Source: a virus
Reading direction: 5' to 3' (one strand)
IMG/VR virus record: IMGVR_UViG_3300037587_000914
Span: 1 to 56,169 of that record
Length of the DNA: 56,169 nt
Every line of letters begins with the position of its first letter. Position 1 is the first letter of the stretch. The notes under the pieces are model-generated. The model did no database searches and was not told the origin of the DNA. It saw nothing but the letters and a program-made list of their open reading frames with translations. A program made the translations under genes and the position numbers. This document shows, in pieces, positions 15,604 through 22,562 of this stretch.

Positions 15604-16010
15604 TTCCCCACCACTTTCTTCTGAAAGTCATCCCACAATTTACATTTGCCCGTATCAGTGATTTCAACCGCAGCCGGCGACGCACACTCTCCGCTTGCAT
15701 ATAGATAACATTGATTGTTTTTGCAATAAAGCCGATACCCATAATCCCTCGACATAAAACTATGGCTGATACCTGGCATCAAACCACTCACACCGTTTTC
15801 CAGATTAGTTTCTTCTTGATCAGGCCATTCAATACAATGCGGAGGAGAAGGATATTTAAGCCCGTGCCATTTATAATTACATCCTTTGCGCACGCAATGA
15901 CGAGGTGTGCGATTCCCACCGGCATAACCCTTCTTTGGCGTATACACCAGATCGTGATAACCGAACCTGCACTTAACCCAGCCTATTATCTTTTTCATTA
16001 ATTCTTTCAT
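15600..16010 (-). CDS. Cys-rich protein, paralogue of 14957-15304
   Basis: 136 residues. The N-terminus WVKCRFGYHDLVYTPKKG, then TPRHC and CNYKWHGLKYP, matches its paralogue; the C-terminal part has four further cysteines (YCKNNQCYLYASGEC, GKCKLW), perhaps a second zinc site. Unknown function. Confidence 0.65.
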   Translation of the reverse strand: MKELMKKIIGWVKCRFGYHDLVYTPKKGYAGGNRTPRHCVRKGCNYKWHGLKYPSPPHCIEWPDQEETNLENGVSGLMPGISHSFMSRDYGYRLYCKNNQCYLYASGECASPAAVEITDTGKCKLWDDFQKKVVGK

Positions 16011-16024
16011 AATTCCCTCTACTG

Positions 16025-16213
16025 TTATCTGTTTTTAGTCATCTTCCTGCTAATCGCCTTCAGTGTTATTGTCTGTTCTTTAATATTCACTTCTTTTACC
16101 CTGAAAGCACAATTTTTAACTGTTACAGTTTCGTCTACGTTCCAATCAACCCAACCCTTCGGAACATCTTTAAGACTTTTAAATTCTTTTATTTCTCCTG
16201 TATCTGGATTCAT
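16025..16213 (-). CDS. Conserved small phage protein, 62 aa
   Basis: Begins MNPDTGEIKEFKSLKDVP and continues WVDWNVDETVTVKN. I have the impression that this pattern is common in unnamed short proteins of tailed phages, but cannot check. Likely a small beta barrel. The AGAGGGG site lies in a D-like leader. Confidence 0.6.
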   Translation of the reverse strand: MNPDTGEIKEFKSLKDVPKGWVDWNVDETVTVKNCAFRVKEVNIKEQTITLKAISRKMTKNR

Positions 16214-16298
16214 TTTCCCCTCTTTTCCTTTCTTTGCGATCTCCTCGTCAAACCATATTTAAACTACTTAAACAGTTCAAACAGTTTAAGCGGTCCTT
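16214..16298. repeat. Family D and B repeats
   Basis: D copy next to the start at 16213, then a run of B units (tttaaactacttaaacag and similar) at about 16255-16290, ending at the stop of the upstream gene. Confidence 0.65.
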
Positions 16299-16745
16299 TT
16301 ACGTCGGTGCCTCCAATAACCCTCTAAAACTCTTCTCCTTCAACTTCTCGTAATAAGTCTTGTCCTGTGATGCGTCATATACATAAGCCAAAAATGATTC
16401 CACAATCTCTTCCTGCCCCAATTCAATAAGAGCCATTTTCACTTCGATCCAATCATGTATTATTTTCCATGCCGTGCGTTCTGCCTGTTCTACTACTCTT
16501 TTTTCTGTCTGTGTGGTTGGCCTTTTTACCTTTGCCCTGAGTATTGCCTGACATTTTTCTTTTTTTGCCGGAAGCTTAAAAGGTATCTCTTTGCCGTTAA
16601 CCGGAATGATAAAGAAAATTGCATCAAGTGCATTATCCTCATCGTATTCCTTCATGATCTTCCTCGCACCACACAAAACAAGCTTGTTCTCTATATTTGC
16701 CACTGACTGTTTTGCCGGCACACTTGACGTATAATTTTTAAGCAT
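16299..16745 (-). CDS. Conserved phage protein of unknown function, 148 aa
   Basis: Pattern: SVPAKQSVANIENKL, GARKIMKEYDE, IPFKLP, then AWKIIHDWIEVKMALIELG and EEIVESFLAYVY. This layout recurs in uncharacterised proteins of many tailed phages as I remember them. Overlaps the upstream gene by 8 bases. Possibly replication-linked from its location, but unproved. Confidence 0.65.
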   Translation of the reverse strand: MLKNYTSSVPAKQSVANIENKLVLCGARKIMKEYDEDNALDAIFFIIPVNGKEIPFKLPAKKEKCQAILRAKVKRPTTQTEKRVVEQAERTAWKIIHDWIEVKMALIELGQEEIVESFLAYVYDASQDKTYYEKLKEKSFRGLLEAPT

Positions 16746-17256
16746 TTTTATTTCCTTCTTTCTTCCGGATTAACAATAACTTCTTCATCTCCTCCAACCG
16801 GCTATGATTCCACTTTTTCAAAAAAGACAATTCCATTAACTTCTTCGCCTTGTCCCAGAACGGGTAAGATCTAATATCCTCTGCCGAAATTTCAGGAAGC
16901 ACTTCTCTTTTAAACTTTTTCTTCATCGCCTCTAAAAACAAATCAACATCCTTAACACCTCTTTTCTTACGTCTTTTAAGAAACTCACGATGTATCTTAC
17001 ATTTGCCCGGAATTTCCTCTTTAGAGCAATTACAAAAAGCAGACTGGTGTCCATAATGCTCGCAATGCGACATTTGGCACCCTGGAGGCTCTAGTGTTTT
17101 TAAGACATTCCATATAACTTCATTCAATTTGCTTTCAGTGATACCACGATTTATGAGCGTATATAGGAATCTATCAATATCGAGACTCTTTGGATCAAGC
17201 CCCCTATACGCAATAGCCTTTCTCAACCGTTCAAATTTCGCATATACATTATTCAT
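16738..17256 (-). CDS. Hypothetical protein with Cys/His cluster
   Basis: 172 residues. A central cluster (CQMSHCEHYGHQSAFCNC, then CKIH) may bind one or two zinc ions; the flanks are basic helices (REFLKRRKKRG, KKKFKRE). It may bind nucleic acid. No family recognised. Confidence 0.6.
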   Translation of the reverse strand: MNNVYAKFERLRKAIAYRGLDPKSLDIDRFLYTLINRGITESKLNEVIWNVLKTLEPPGCQMSHCEHYGHQSAFCNCSKEEIPGKCKIHREFLKRRKKRGVKDVDLFLEAMKKKFKREVLPEISAEDIRSYPFWDKAKKLMELSFLKKWNHSRLEEMKKLLLIRKKEGNKNA

Positions 17257-17266
17257 TTTTTAACCT

Positions 17267-17572
17267 TCAATTTCTTCCTTTATGTGAGGAATTAGCTTTT
17301 TCCTCTGCGTTCTCTGCGGCTTCGTGTGAGGCATTCTCCTTCTTTTCATTACCAAAAAGCGCCGGGATCCACAACTGCCCGGCATTCCTCCACTTCAACT
17401 TCCGATTAAGACGATCACGTCGTGTACCAGCCATCCGCATGTTTCCAATAATCCTCCTGCTCTTCCTGATACGAAGATCCACAAGGACATGCGCAACGAC
17501 GACATCTACACCCGCCTTCTCATAATCATCACGATGAACGCACATAACACCACTAATCTTCTTAGTTCTCAT
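17267..17572 (-). CDS. Basic hypothetical protein with repeat-derived tail
   Basis: 101 residues from ATG 17572, which overlaps the upstream stop by 11 bases. The core is basic (LRIRKSRRIIGNMRMAGTRR). The last 25 or so residues (SHEAAENAEEKANSSHKGRN) are the translation of a family D repeat (17281-17335), so the repeat has become the C-terminus. Function unknown. Confidence 0.6.
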   Translation of the reverse strand: MRTKKISGVMCVHRDDYEKAGVDVVVAHVLVDLRIRKSRRIIGNMRMAGTRRDRLNRKLKWRNAGQLWIPALFGNEKKENASHEAAENAEEKANSSHKGRN

Positions 17573-18140
17573 TATCCGTATCCTTAGTTTTTGGAGCATC
17601 CAGCGTTAATATTACGTATGGTGGACGAACACCTGCAGAGAAGCGATGCGCCGCCTCTAAGGACTTTTCTACCTTTGCCTTAATTGGTATTTCAGAGGAT
17701 TTCAATGCCCAGGACACACCCTTGGCGAAAGACTCTCCACACCCGACTGCGTCAAAAGGCTCTACTGGCTTGCCAACCTGAAAATCACTTTCAATTACAT
17801 ACAATTGACCTCTATACCCAACGATAAAACATCCGCCTTCATCAACGCCATTATCTACCTTTGCGTATCCGCCATCCTTTAAACATTTCCTCACGGCATC
17901 GATAAAATCAGTACACATATAATCGTAACTGTCTTGCTTTTCAGTTCTTGATGGAATTTCTAATGAAAATCTTAAAAGTTGACCCATCCGGAAGCTGCTC
18001 GTAAAGCCAAACAACATCTCTCCGTTACGGAAGACCTTCTCGTCCGCTCTTATCGCCATATTCAGCCCGGCCACTCCTGCAGAATCACCCCCGATACAAA
18101 TATTACCCTTACCATCAGTCCACCCAACAATACAAGTCAT
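17562..18140 (-). CDS. Proteasome-type Ntn-hydrolase
   Basis: 192 residues beginning MTCIVGW; removal of Met would expose Thr1, the nucleophile of proteasome beta and HslV subunits. GGDS gives Asp18 and DEK gives Lys34, within one residue of the classic Asp17/Lys33. The middle has GGCFIVGYRGQLYVI, and the end GVRPPYVILTL. It is probably a peptidase forming rings, but no ATPase partner (HslU-like) is encoded here. Targets are unknown; trimming of virion or host proteins is possible. Confidence 0.75.
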   Translation of the reverse strand: MTCIVGWTDGKGNICIGGDSAGVAGLNMAIRADEKVFRNGEMLFGFTSSFRMGQLLRFSLEIPSRTEKQDSYDYMCTDFIDAVRKCLKDGGYAKVDNGVDEGGCFIVGYRGQLYVIESDFQVGKPVEPFDAVGCGESFAKGVSWALKSSEIPIKAKVEKSLEAAHRFSAGVRPPYVILTLDAPKTKDTDNEN

Positions 18141-18155
18141 TCACGTCCCTCCTCT

Positions 18156-18263
18156 TTAATTAAAAATTAACTGATGCCCCATACCGGCTGAGGAAAGCAG
18201 CACGGCACAGGACACCACATCACCCACTGATGTACCTACCTTCCAGCAGTTACCATAGGTCAC
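18156..18263 (-). CDS. Possible small ORF, 35 aa
   Basis: GTG start at 18263 directly at a purine-rich site (AAGGGAAGGAG). A hydrophobic patch (DVVSCAVLLSSAGMG). In another frame a 6-codon ATG peptide has an even better spacing to GGAGGTGA, so this may instead be a leader peptide region for the Ntn-hydrolase gene. Confidence 0.35.
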   Translation of the reverse strand: MTYGNCWKVGTSVGDVVSCAVLLSSAGMGHQLIFN

Positions 18264-18272
18264 CTCCTTCCC

Positions 18273-18674
18273 TTATAAAGTGCTTAGTTTTGCTTTTAAA
18301 TTATTATCATGTATTATCTGACGCTCTTCTTCTTTCTTCCTTAAGTGGAGCGTATTCTTTTTATGAACATCATCAAGGCACCTTTTAATAACAAGCCATT
18401 TCTCTCTTAAGGCAGCCATTAGGAGCTCATAATGCACAGAGTATTCAGTGTTTACGCGGTGCGCCCATAGCATACTTCGTAAGCTTGTCCAATAAATGAA
18501 GCAATGCCTTGTGCTTTCTTTATCCATCTCTATCTCGTCCGTAGTGGCCTGACGAGTATACAATGGTGCTCCTGCCCTACACGACTTGATCAATGCCGCC
18601 CGATTAGTCCAGTCGCCTATAACAGCAACAAATGGTGTTAGGCGGTTTCTTGTTACAAAATATCTAACGATCAC
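18273..18674 (-). CDS. Hypothetical protein, 133 aa
   Basis: Basic, helical; contains FIYWTSLRSMLWAHRV and a C-terminal charged coil (LRKKEEERQIIHDNN). 10 nt from the gene upstream. No family recognised. Confidence 0.55.
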   Translation of the reverse strand: MIVRYFVTRNRLTPFVAVIGDWTNRAALIKSCRAGAPLYTRQATTDEIEMDKESTRHCFIYWTSLRSMLWAHRVNTEYSVHYELLMAALREKWLVIKRCLDDVHKKNTLHLRKKEEERQIIHDNNLKAKLSTL

Positions 18675-18684
18675 TGTAAAGTAC

Positions 18685-19035
18685 CTATTTCAATTCCTCT
18701 TCTATTTTATCACGCCAAGATTTTCCGTATTTTGCATACATCCATAGCATCCAATCTATTACCACTGCCTGTTCATCTTCTGCTGATGTTTCTATTTTAT
18801 GTCCAAGGCTCCTTAATCTCCTTGCTGTTGAAGCTAACACGAAGCATGGTCTTCCGAGTATCCACCTTCTTTCGTCATCGGATATAGTCACATAACCAAC
18901 CGCTTCAGAATCCGACTGGCAATTGCTCGTCCGATCTGGCCCTTCTAAGGCCGGATAATGTCCACAAAAAATACATTTTCCTCTACTGTCAACTTCACAA
19001 TTATCATTGCTGCATTTTAAATCCGGTGATCCCAT
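18685..19035 (-). CDS. Hypothetical protein with N-terminal zinc cluster
   Basis: 116 residues. The four cysteines in CSNDNCEVDSRGKCIFC (8-24) can hold zinc; the rest is helical with a WMLWMYAKYGKSW segment. Unknown function. Confidence 0.55.
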   Translation of the reverse strand: MGSPDLKCSNDNCEVDSRGKCIFCGHYPALEGPDRTSNCQSDSEAVGYVTISDDERRWILGRPCFVLASTARRLRSLGHKIETSAEDEQAVVIDWMLWMYAKYGKSWRDKIEEELK

Positions 19036-19077
19036 ACCCTCTCCTTTTTTCAGCCAGCGGCTGATTCCTGAACCGTC

Positions 19078-19344
19078 CTATTTCAATAAACCAGGATACC
19101 TAGAGTCAATAACTTTCGCTGCTGACAGAAAAAGTTTTGCCGTTGTTACTGTCTGCGCATTCTTTGTCGTGCCATCAGTTTGTAGTACTTTGAAAGTAAG
19201 CATAACTGCCGGATTTATTTCTTCAGTCGCACTGTCTTTTGTAATAAGTTGAATCTGTCCGTAATCCGCTAACGTGTTGTTTCTCAAGGCCTCATCAAAT
19301 GCCTTGCCTGTCCCATCATCCAAAGTTATCCCAAAGGCTTCCAT
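19078..19344 (-). CDS. Hypothetical protein, 88 aa
   Basis: Ser/Thr/Ala-rich, mixed alpha-beta (YGQIQLITKDSA, NPAVMLTFKVLQ). GAAAGGAAGATATACA precedes the ATG. Its long 5' leader contains the folded element at 19386-19498, so the gene may be regulated by that RNA. Confidence 0.55.
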   Translation of the reverse strand: MEAFGITLDDGTGKAFDEALRNNTLADYGQIQLITKDSATEEINPAVMLTFKVLQTDGTTKNAQTVTTAKLFLSAAKVIDSRYPGLLK

Positions 19345-19385
19345 TGTATATCTTCCTTTCTAATAATAAATAATGTCTCAGGAAT

Positions 19386-19498
19386 AGAACAAACGAGTGG
19401 AGCAACCTCACAAAATAGTAGAGGGCTTACGGTCCTCTACTGCCTCTTTGATGATGCAATCATATCGTCCTATCCTGCAAGGTTGCTCACTCAGTTCT
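19386..19498 (-). ncRNA. Candidate structured RNA (leader or small RNA)
   Basis: Stem 1 pairs 19395-19408 with 19480-19492 (13 pairs, one bulged G), extended outward by AGAAC/GTTCT (19386-19390 with 19494-19498). It encloses a multiloop with an 8-bp hairpin (19417-19424 with 19434-19441) and a weaker one around 19449-19466. It lies in a 180-bp gap, in the leader of 19078-19344. Not tRNA-like: no T-loop sequence. I do not recognise a known riboswitch class. Strand is assigned from transcription direction; the fold works on either. Confidence 0.5.
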
Positions 19499-19499
19499 A

Positions 19500-19520
19500 A
19501 TGGTGGGCACTGCCCACCAT
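19500..19520 (-). terminator. Perfect 10-bp hairpin after 19526-19768
   Basis: ATGGTGGGCA, one base, TGCCCACCAT, immediately downstream of the stop at 19526. It may end or stabilise the transcript, or be another dispersed repeat; there is no U tract in the coding direction, so intrinsic termination is uncertain. Confidence 0.45.
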
Positions 19521-19525
19521 ACTGC

Positions 19526-19768
19526 TTAGAATTTTCCATCACCAAAAGCTTCCCATAAATACTTCCTACCTTTGGCTGTTAATTCATATTCCTTATTAAC
19601 AAGTCCATGCTCTTTAATTATCGCACTTGCCGTACTTCCATTCCAAAAACCGCTTGCACATTTCAACACTCCAAGATTAATAACATCGCGCTTATCCATA
19701 CTTCCAAAATTGGCGTTAGCATGTACTTTCTCAATCTCTTCATCACTTATAATTTCTTGTACGCTCAT
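19526..19768 (-). CDS. Hypothetical protein, 80 aa, winged-helix-like
   Basis: Residues 28-78 (VINLGVLKCASGFWNGSTAS, then KEYELTAKGRKYLWEAF) have the spacing of a small winged-helix or helix-turn-helix fold with a terminal LTxxGRxxL helix. A regulatory role is possible but unproved. Confidence 0.5.
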   Translation of the reverse strand: MSVQEIISDEEIEKVHANANFGSMDKRDVINLGVLKCASGFWNGSTASAIIKEHGLVNKEYELTAKGRKYLWEAFGDGKF

Positions 19769-19817
19769 TTAAAAAGTCCTTAAATAAAACCTAACAAACA
19801 ATAGTACTGCCAGCCTT

Positions 19818-19928
19818 TTATTGCTTTGATATATCCACATGCCCACATCTGGATAACTTTCGCTCCCAATCGCAATACACCCTTTGAGACAGCCCTATGT
19901 AGGCATGCGATATATCAAACTTTTTCAT
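19818..19928 (-). CDS. Small protein, 36 aa
   Basis: ATG at 19928 overlaps the TGA of the next gene upstream (ATGA), giving a short protein beginning MKKFDISHAYIGLSQRVYC. Balanced composition with two Cys and two His supports a real gene; no family recognised. Confidence 0.45.
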   Translation of the reverse strand: MKKFDISHAYIGLSQRVYCDWERKLSRCGHVDISKQ

Positions 19929-20218
19929 GCTTCTTTCACCGCCATTACCTCATGGTGTTTTTTGTATATGTTCAGGACAACCCGTCCCCAGTCCATGAGT
20001 TTCTTTTTAAATTCTTCGAAGTCCATCCCGTTCATCCATAGTACATTGATTTTATCATAGAGTTTCTCTTCCTGTTTGCTCAGGCCCGGAGCGTTATCTG
20101 TCGCCCAGGCCAGGCATCCACCCACTACCGTGCTTGCCGGCACCCATTTTTTGTCCAGGACCATTTTGTTAAGCTTGTCACATATTTTAGCGAACTCTAT
20201 TGCGTAGTTGTCTTCCAT
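19925..20218 (-). CDS. Hypothetical protein, 97 aa
   Basis: Helical acidic N-terminus (DNYAIEFAKICDKLNKM) and basic C-terminus (YKKHHEVMAVKEA); GGCLAWATDNAPGLS in the middle. Its stop overlaps the next start. No family recognised. Confidence 0.55.
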   Translation of the reverse strand: MEDNYAIEFAKICDKLNKMVLDKKWVPASTVVGGCLAWATDNAPGLSKQEEKLYDKINVLWMNGMDFEEFKKKLMDWGRVVLNIYKKHHEVMAVKEA

Positions 20219-20340
20219 AAAGAAAGTGCCTAAAGTGATCTCCCGCCTAATAAGCTGGCGGACAAGAAAGTTTAAAGTGACTAAAGTTAAAGGAATTAAA
20301 CAGATCCCCGCTTTTGCAAGGATGACAAATGTTGTGCCCT
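20219..20340. repeat. Family C repeat with F-like end
   Basis: A 65-base segment from about 20228, beginning AAGTGCCTAAAGTGATCTCC, recurs almost exactly at 24473-24537, followed by an F-like stretch (gatccccgcttttgcaaggatgac). No gene. Confidence 0.7.
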
Positions 20341-20505
20341 CTAAAGAGTAGTTGTTATAATTTCGTCGTAAGTATAAACAGGTATAAAGAAGAACCAGAA
20401 TGTAGTTTTCTTTACGCGCTCATAGTTGTCACTTGCCAGGACTCTTCCTGCCAGTTTTATGTTCGTTCTACGTTTGTATAATTTTTCTGTACGTTTAATT
20501 ATCAT
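20341..20505 (-). CDS. Small basic protein, 54 aa
   Basis: ATG 20505 with AGGAATATAA upstream. Basic N-terminal half (MIIKRTEKLYKRRTNIKLAG) and an aromatic stretch (TTFWFFFIPVYTYDE) that may contact membrane. Not recognised. Confidence 0.5.
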   Translation of the reverse strand: MIIKRTEKLYKRRTNIKLAGRVLASDNYERVKKTTFWFFFIPVYTYDEIITTTL

Positions 20506-20620
20506 TTATATTCCTAAGACTCAAAAAAACATTTAACGCAGAGGCGCGGAGGACGCGAAGAACATAAAGAGGAAACCTAAAGATTTCTGTTTTTTAATTG
20601 TTTTTCTCTGCGCCTCTGCG
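20506..20620. repeat. Two family D repeats in inverted orientation
   Basis: Copies at 20529-20563 and 20600-20624 face each other and could form a long hairpin. The second one supplies the TAA stop of the radical SAM gene. Confidence 0.7.
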
Positions 20621-21379
20621 TTATGAAGAAACATTGCTATCCCCAAATTTCTTAAGGTCTGTTTTTATGTAATAGTTCAGATCGTATTTTTTGAATACTT
20701 TTGTTATGTCGGTCAGGAATTTGGCCCAGTCGATGTGTTCGGCCATTGGGGCGTAGTTCCAGCGGCCGACTTTGTATTCGTCTACAAACCCCTTTGTCGT
20801 CTCTACTATCTCGATCGTCTGCGCAGGATCGATGACGGGTTCCAGGGATACCCATGTTGCAATGCCGCGCTTCTTTGCTTTCTTTATCGCCTCTATCCTG
20901 TCGTCCGGCCACGCTGCGCCCGGCTCGTAGGACAGCGAATCTTTTAGGCGGAGGAATGTCAACGTAGTGCCGAATTTACCATTGTTTTCTTTGAGCAGGT
21001 CGAAGTCTCTCACCGCCCTCATGCCGCCTTTGGTCAGCAGGTTTACTCGTATGTCGTTTTTGTGCAGTATCTTTATGGCAGCCCGGGTCAGTTCTGTCTT
21101 AGTATCGATCTTCTGGTATGGGTCGCAGTAGAATGAGAAGAATACCTCTTTGCCACTGTGTTTCGGTGCTTCTTTCTCAAGCTTTGCGATGACGTCTTTC
21201 CGTGGTCCTACATTACTATGGAATTTTCTGCGGACAAAGTCCTCGTTCTCCGGAGAGAATCTGCTTTTGGCCACCGGTACGTAGCAGTAGGTGCAGCGAT
21301 GGCCACAGCCTTCGTACAGGTTGGCTGCAAGTCCGTCGCAGTATTCCAGTGCTTTTCCTTTTGGTTGGTAGATTATCAT
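20621..21379 (-). CDS. Radical SAM protein, spore photoproduct lyase-like group
   Basis: 252 residues. The cluster motif CxxxCxxC is at 25-32 (NLYEGCGHRCTYCYVP), followed by strands with FFSFYCDPYQ, VNLLTKGG, TLTFLRL and WVSLEPVIDP in the order of a partial TIM barrel. This matches the phage branch of the SplB-like/Rv2578c-type radical SAM family. Members are mostly uncharacterised; a nucleic-acid repair or modification role is usual speculation. Its stop codon is inside a D repeat. Confidence 0.8.
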   Translation of the reverse strand: MIIYQPKGKALEYCDGLAANLYEGCGHRCTYCYVPVAKSRFSPENEDFVRRKFHSNVGPRKDVIAKLEKEAPKHSGKEVFFSFYCDPYQKIDTKTELTRAAIKILHKNDIRVNLLTKGGMRAVRDFDLLKENNGKFGTTLTFLRLKDSLSYEPGAAWPDDRIEAIKKAKKRGIATWVSLEPVIDPAQTIEIVETTKGFVDEYKVGRWNYAPMAEHIDWAKFLTDITKVFKKYDLNYYIKTDLKKFGDSNVSS

Positions 21380-21468
21380 GGGGAAAGTGCCTAAAGTTTA
21401 AAGTGATCTAAAGTGACTAAAGTTATTGGAATTAAATAGATCCTGAAACGAGTCCAGGATGACAATAG
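21380..21468. repeat. Family C and F repeats
   Basis: gtgcctaaagtttaaagtga and a F-like segment (gatcctgaaacgagtccagg) separate the zinc-ribbon gene from the radical SAM start. No gene. Confidence 0.6.
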
Positions 21469-21660
21469 TTATTTTTCATATAGCGTTAGTTCGGTTTTTG
21501 GAGCTTCGTATTTGATCTGTAAATTTTCACAATCACCGTTGAGGCATGTGTGTATTCGTCGGCTTGGGCGCGAAGAGGATAATACTATTACCATTACCCA
21601 CCCGCACTCAGGGCAAATAAATTGCTGGTTAATATGTACTTTTATTGTTTTATCGGGCAT
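21469..21660 (-). CDS. Zinc-ribbon protein, 63 aa
   Basis: Started at ATG 21660; the longer open frame is repeat. CPEC at 15-18 and C...DC near 38-43 make a zinc ribbon between short strands (FICPECGWVMVIVL). The GTGAGGGGGGA site upstream is part of a family H repeat. Function unknown. Confidence 0.6.
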   Translation of the reverse strand: MPDKTIKVHINQQFICPECGWVMVIVLSSSRPSRRIHTCLNGDCENLQIKYEAPKTELTLYEK

Positions 21661-21664
21661 ATGT

Positions 21665-21708
21665 TTATCCCCCCTCACCTCAATCCTCTCCCCAAATGGG
21701 AGAGGGAA
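21665..21708. repeat. Family H repeat
   Basis: ccccctcacctcaatcctct and the following tccccaaatgggagagggaa. It provides the ribosome-binding site for the 21660 start, and similar sequences are common in bacterial chromosomes. Confidence 0.7.
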
Positions 21709-21716
21709 AAACAGCG

Positions 21717-21818
21717 TTATTGGAGCCAGATTTTTATAGTTATAAATGCCAGAAAGCTGAAGCATATTGCTGCCCCTGCGATGGCGGCGTATAGTTTTAG
21801 TTTTTCTTTCTTTGTCAT
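21717..21818 (-). CDS. Small membrane peptide, 33 aa
   Basis: ATG at 21818, 4 nt after the upstream stop. Basic start (MTKKEKLKL) then a single membrane segment (AAIAGAAICFSFLAFITIKI). Typical of phage micro-membrane proteins; role unknown. Confidence 0.5.
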   Translation of the reverse strand: MTKKEKLKLYAAIAGAAICFSFLAFITIKIWLQ

Positions 21819-21822
21819 TTTT

Positions 21823-21957
21823 TCAGATCTCTAAGCCGCAAAGGAAGCAGATAAAAAGTACCATTAAAATAATAAGAACACAAAATGTCGTCGGAAAGTA
21901 TTTAATACATACGGCGAATATAATATCATCTAGAAAATCGTTTAATTTATCTATCAT
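21823..21957 (-). CDS. Small membrane protein, 44 aa
   Basis: ATG 21957 overlaps the ASCH stop (ATGA). Hydrophobic residues 12-42 (FCVLIILMVLFICFLCGL) make at least one membrane span. Precedes another micro-membrane gene. Confidence 0.5.
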   Translation of the reverse strand: MIDKLNDFLDDIIFAVCIKYFPTTFCVLIILMVLFICFLCGLEI

Positions 21958-22322
21958 CTCTCTTCCCTCAGATTCTCAACGTCCGCATCAAACAGCCCGG
22001 GCATTCCTCTGTATGGTGTAAAAGGTAACTCCCTCGCGTTCTTCAGGGCAAAGCCGTATTTGCCAGTAAACCATCTGGAGCTACTCGCCTCAACACAATC
22101 AGTGATAAATACTATTCCAGCAATACCCCCACGTGGAAGGTCTTCAGGGATGGATATCCCCAGTATGTCTACTATGTGCCTGTGCCCTTCATGGTCGTAA
22201 GTTTTGCTTGCATGTATGAGAACAGGCCCCCGGTGTTTCGTCCGCCAGTTGCGGTTTTCTATATCTTTGCCGCCGTGGATTATTGCCCACGCCCAGGGTT
22301 GTTGTATGCTGATTGCTTTCAT
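21954..22322 (-). CDS. ASCH domain protein
   Basis: 122 residues. SIQQPWAWAIIHGGKDIENR and the following NWRTKHRGPVLIHAS are the hallmark of the ASCH fold (a PUA-like RNA-binding barrel; YqfB members are acetylcytidine amidohydrolases). RNA-binding regulation or nucleoside hydrolysis are both possible. Coupled to genes on both sides by ATGA overlaps. Confidence 0.85.
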   Translation of the reverse strand: MKAISIQQPWAWAIIHGGKDIENRNWRTKHRGPVLIHASKTYDHEGHRHIVDILGISIPEDLPRGGIAGIVFITDCVEASSSRWFTGKYGFALKNARELPFTPYRGMPGLFDADVENLREER

Positions 22323-22516
22323 TTATTTAGTTCAGAATGGGGGCAAACACATAGGCTCGCCCCTACGTCTATCACTGCTATTTCGGTTTTATATTTAGTG
22401 AGCAGCTCTTCGTACTTTTTACAGTTTGTGCTCTTTGCTTTTTCCTTGTCTTCATCGGTAGCCATTTCGTACCAGAGAAGGAAGTTCTTTTTTTCACGAT
22501 CGTCTGTTTCTGTCAT
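22319..22516 (-). CDS. Hypothetical protein with repeat-derived tail, 65 aa
   Basis: Charged helical N-terminal part (MTETDDREKKNFLLWYEM). The last 15 or so residues (VGASLCVCPHSELNK) are read from a family A palindrome (22339-22367). The GTGAGGATA site is from a D repeat. Function unknown. Confidence 0.55.
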   Translation of the reverse strand: MTETDDREKKNFLLWYEMATDEDKEKAKSTNCKKYEELLTKYKTEIAVIDVGASLCVCPHSELNK

Positions 22517-22562
22517 ATTTTTTTATCCTCACGCAAAGACGCTAAGTCACAAAGGAAAGATA

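Noticed and set aside
19386-19498. tRNA or tmRNA
   Set aside because: No acceptor/T-loop sequence, no CCA, and the hairpin order does not fit.
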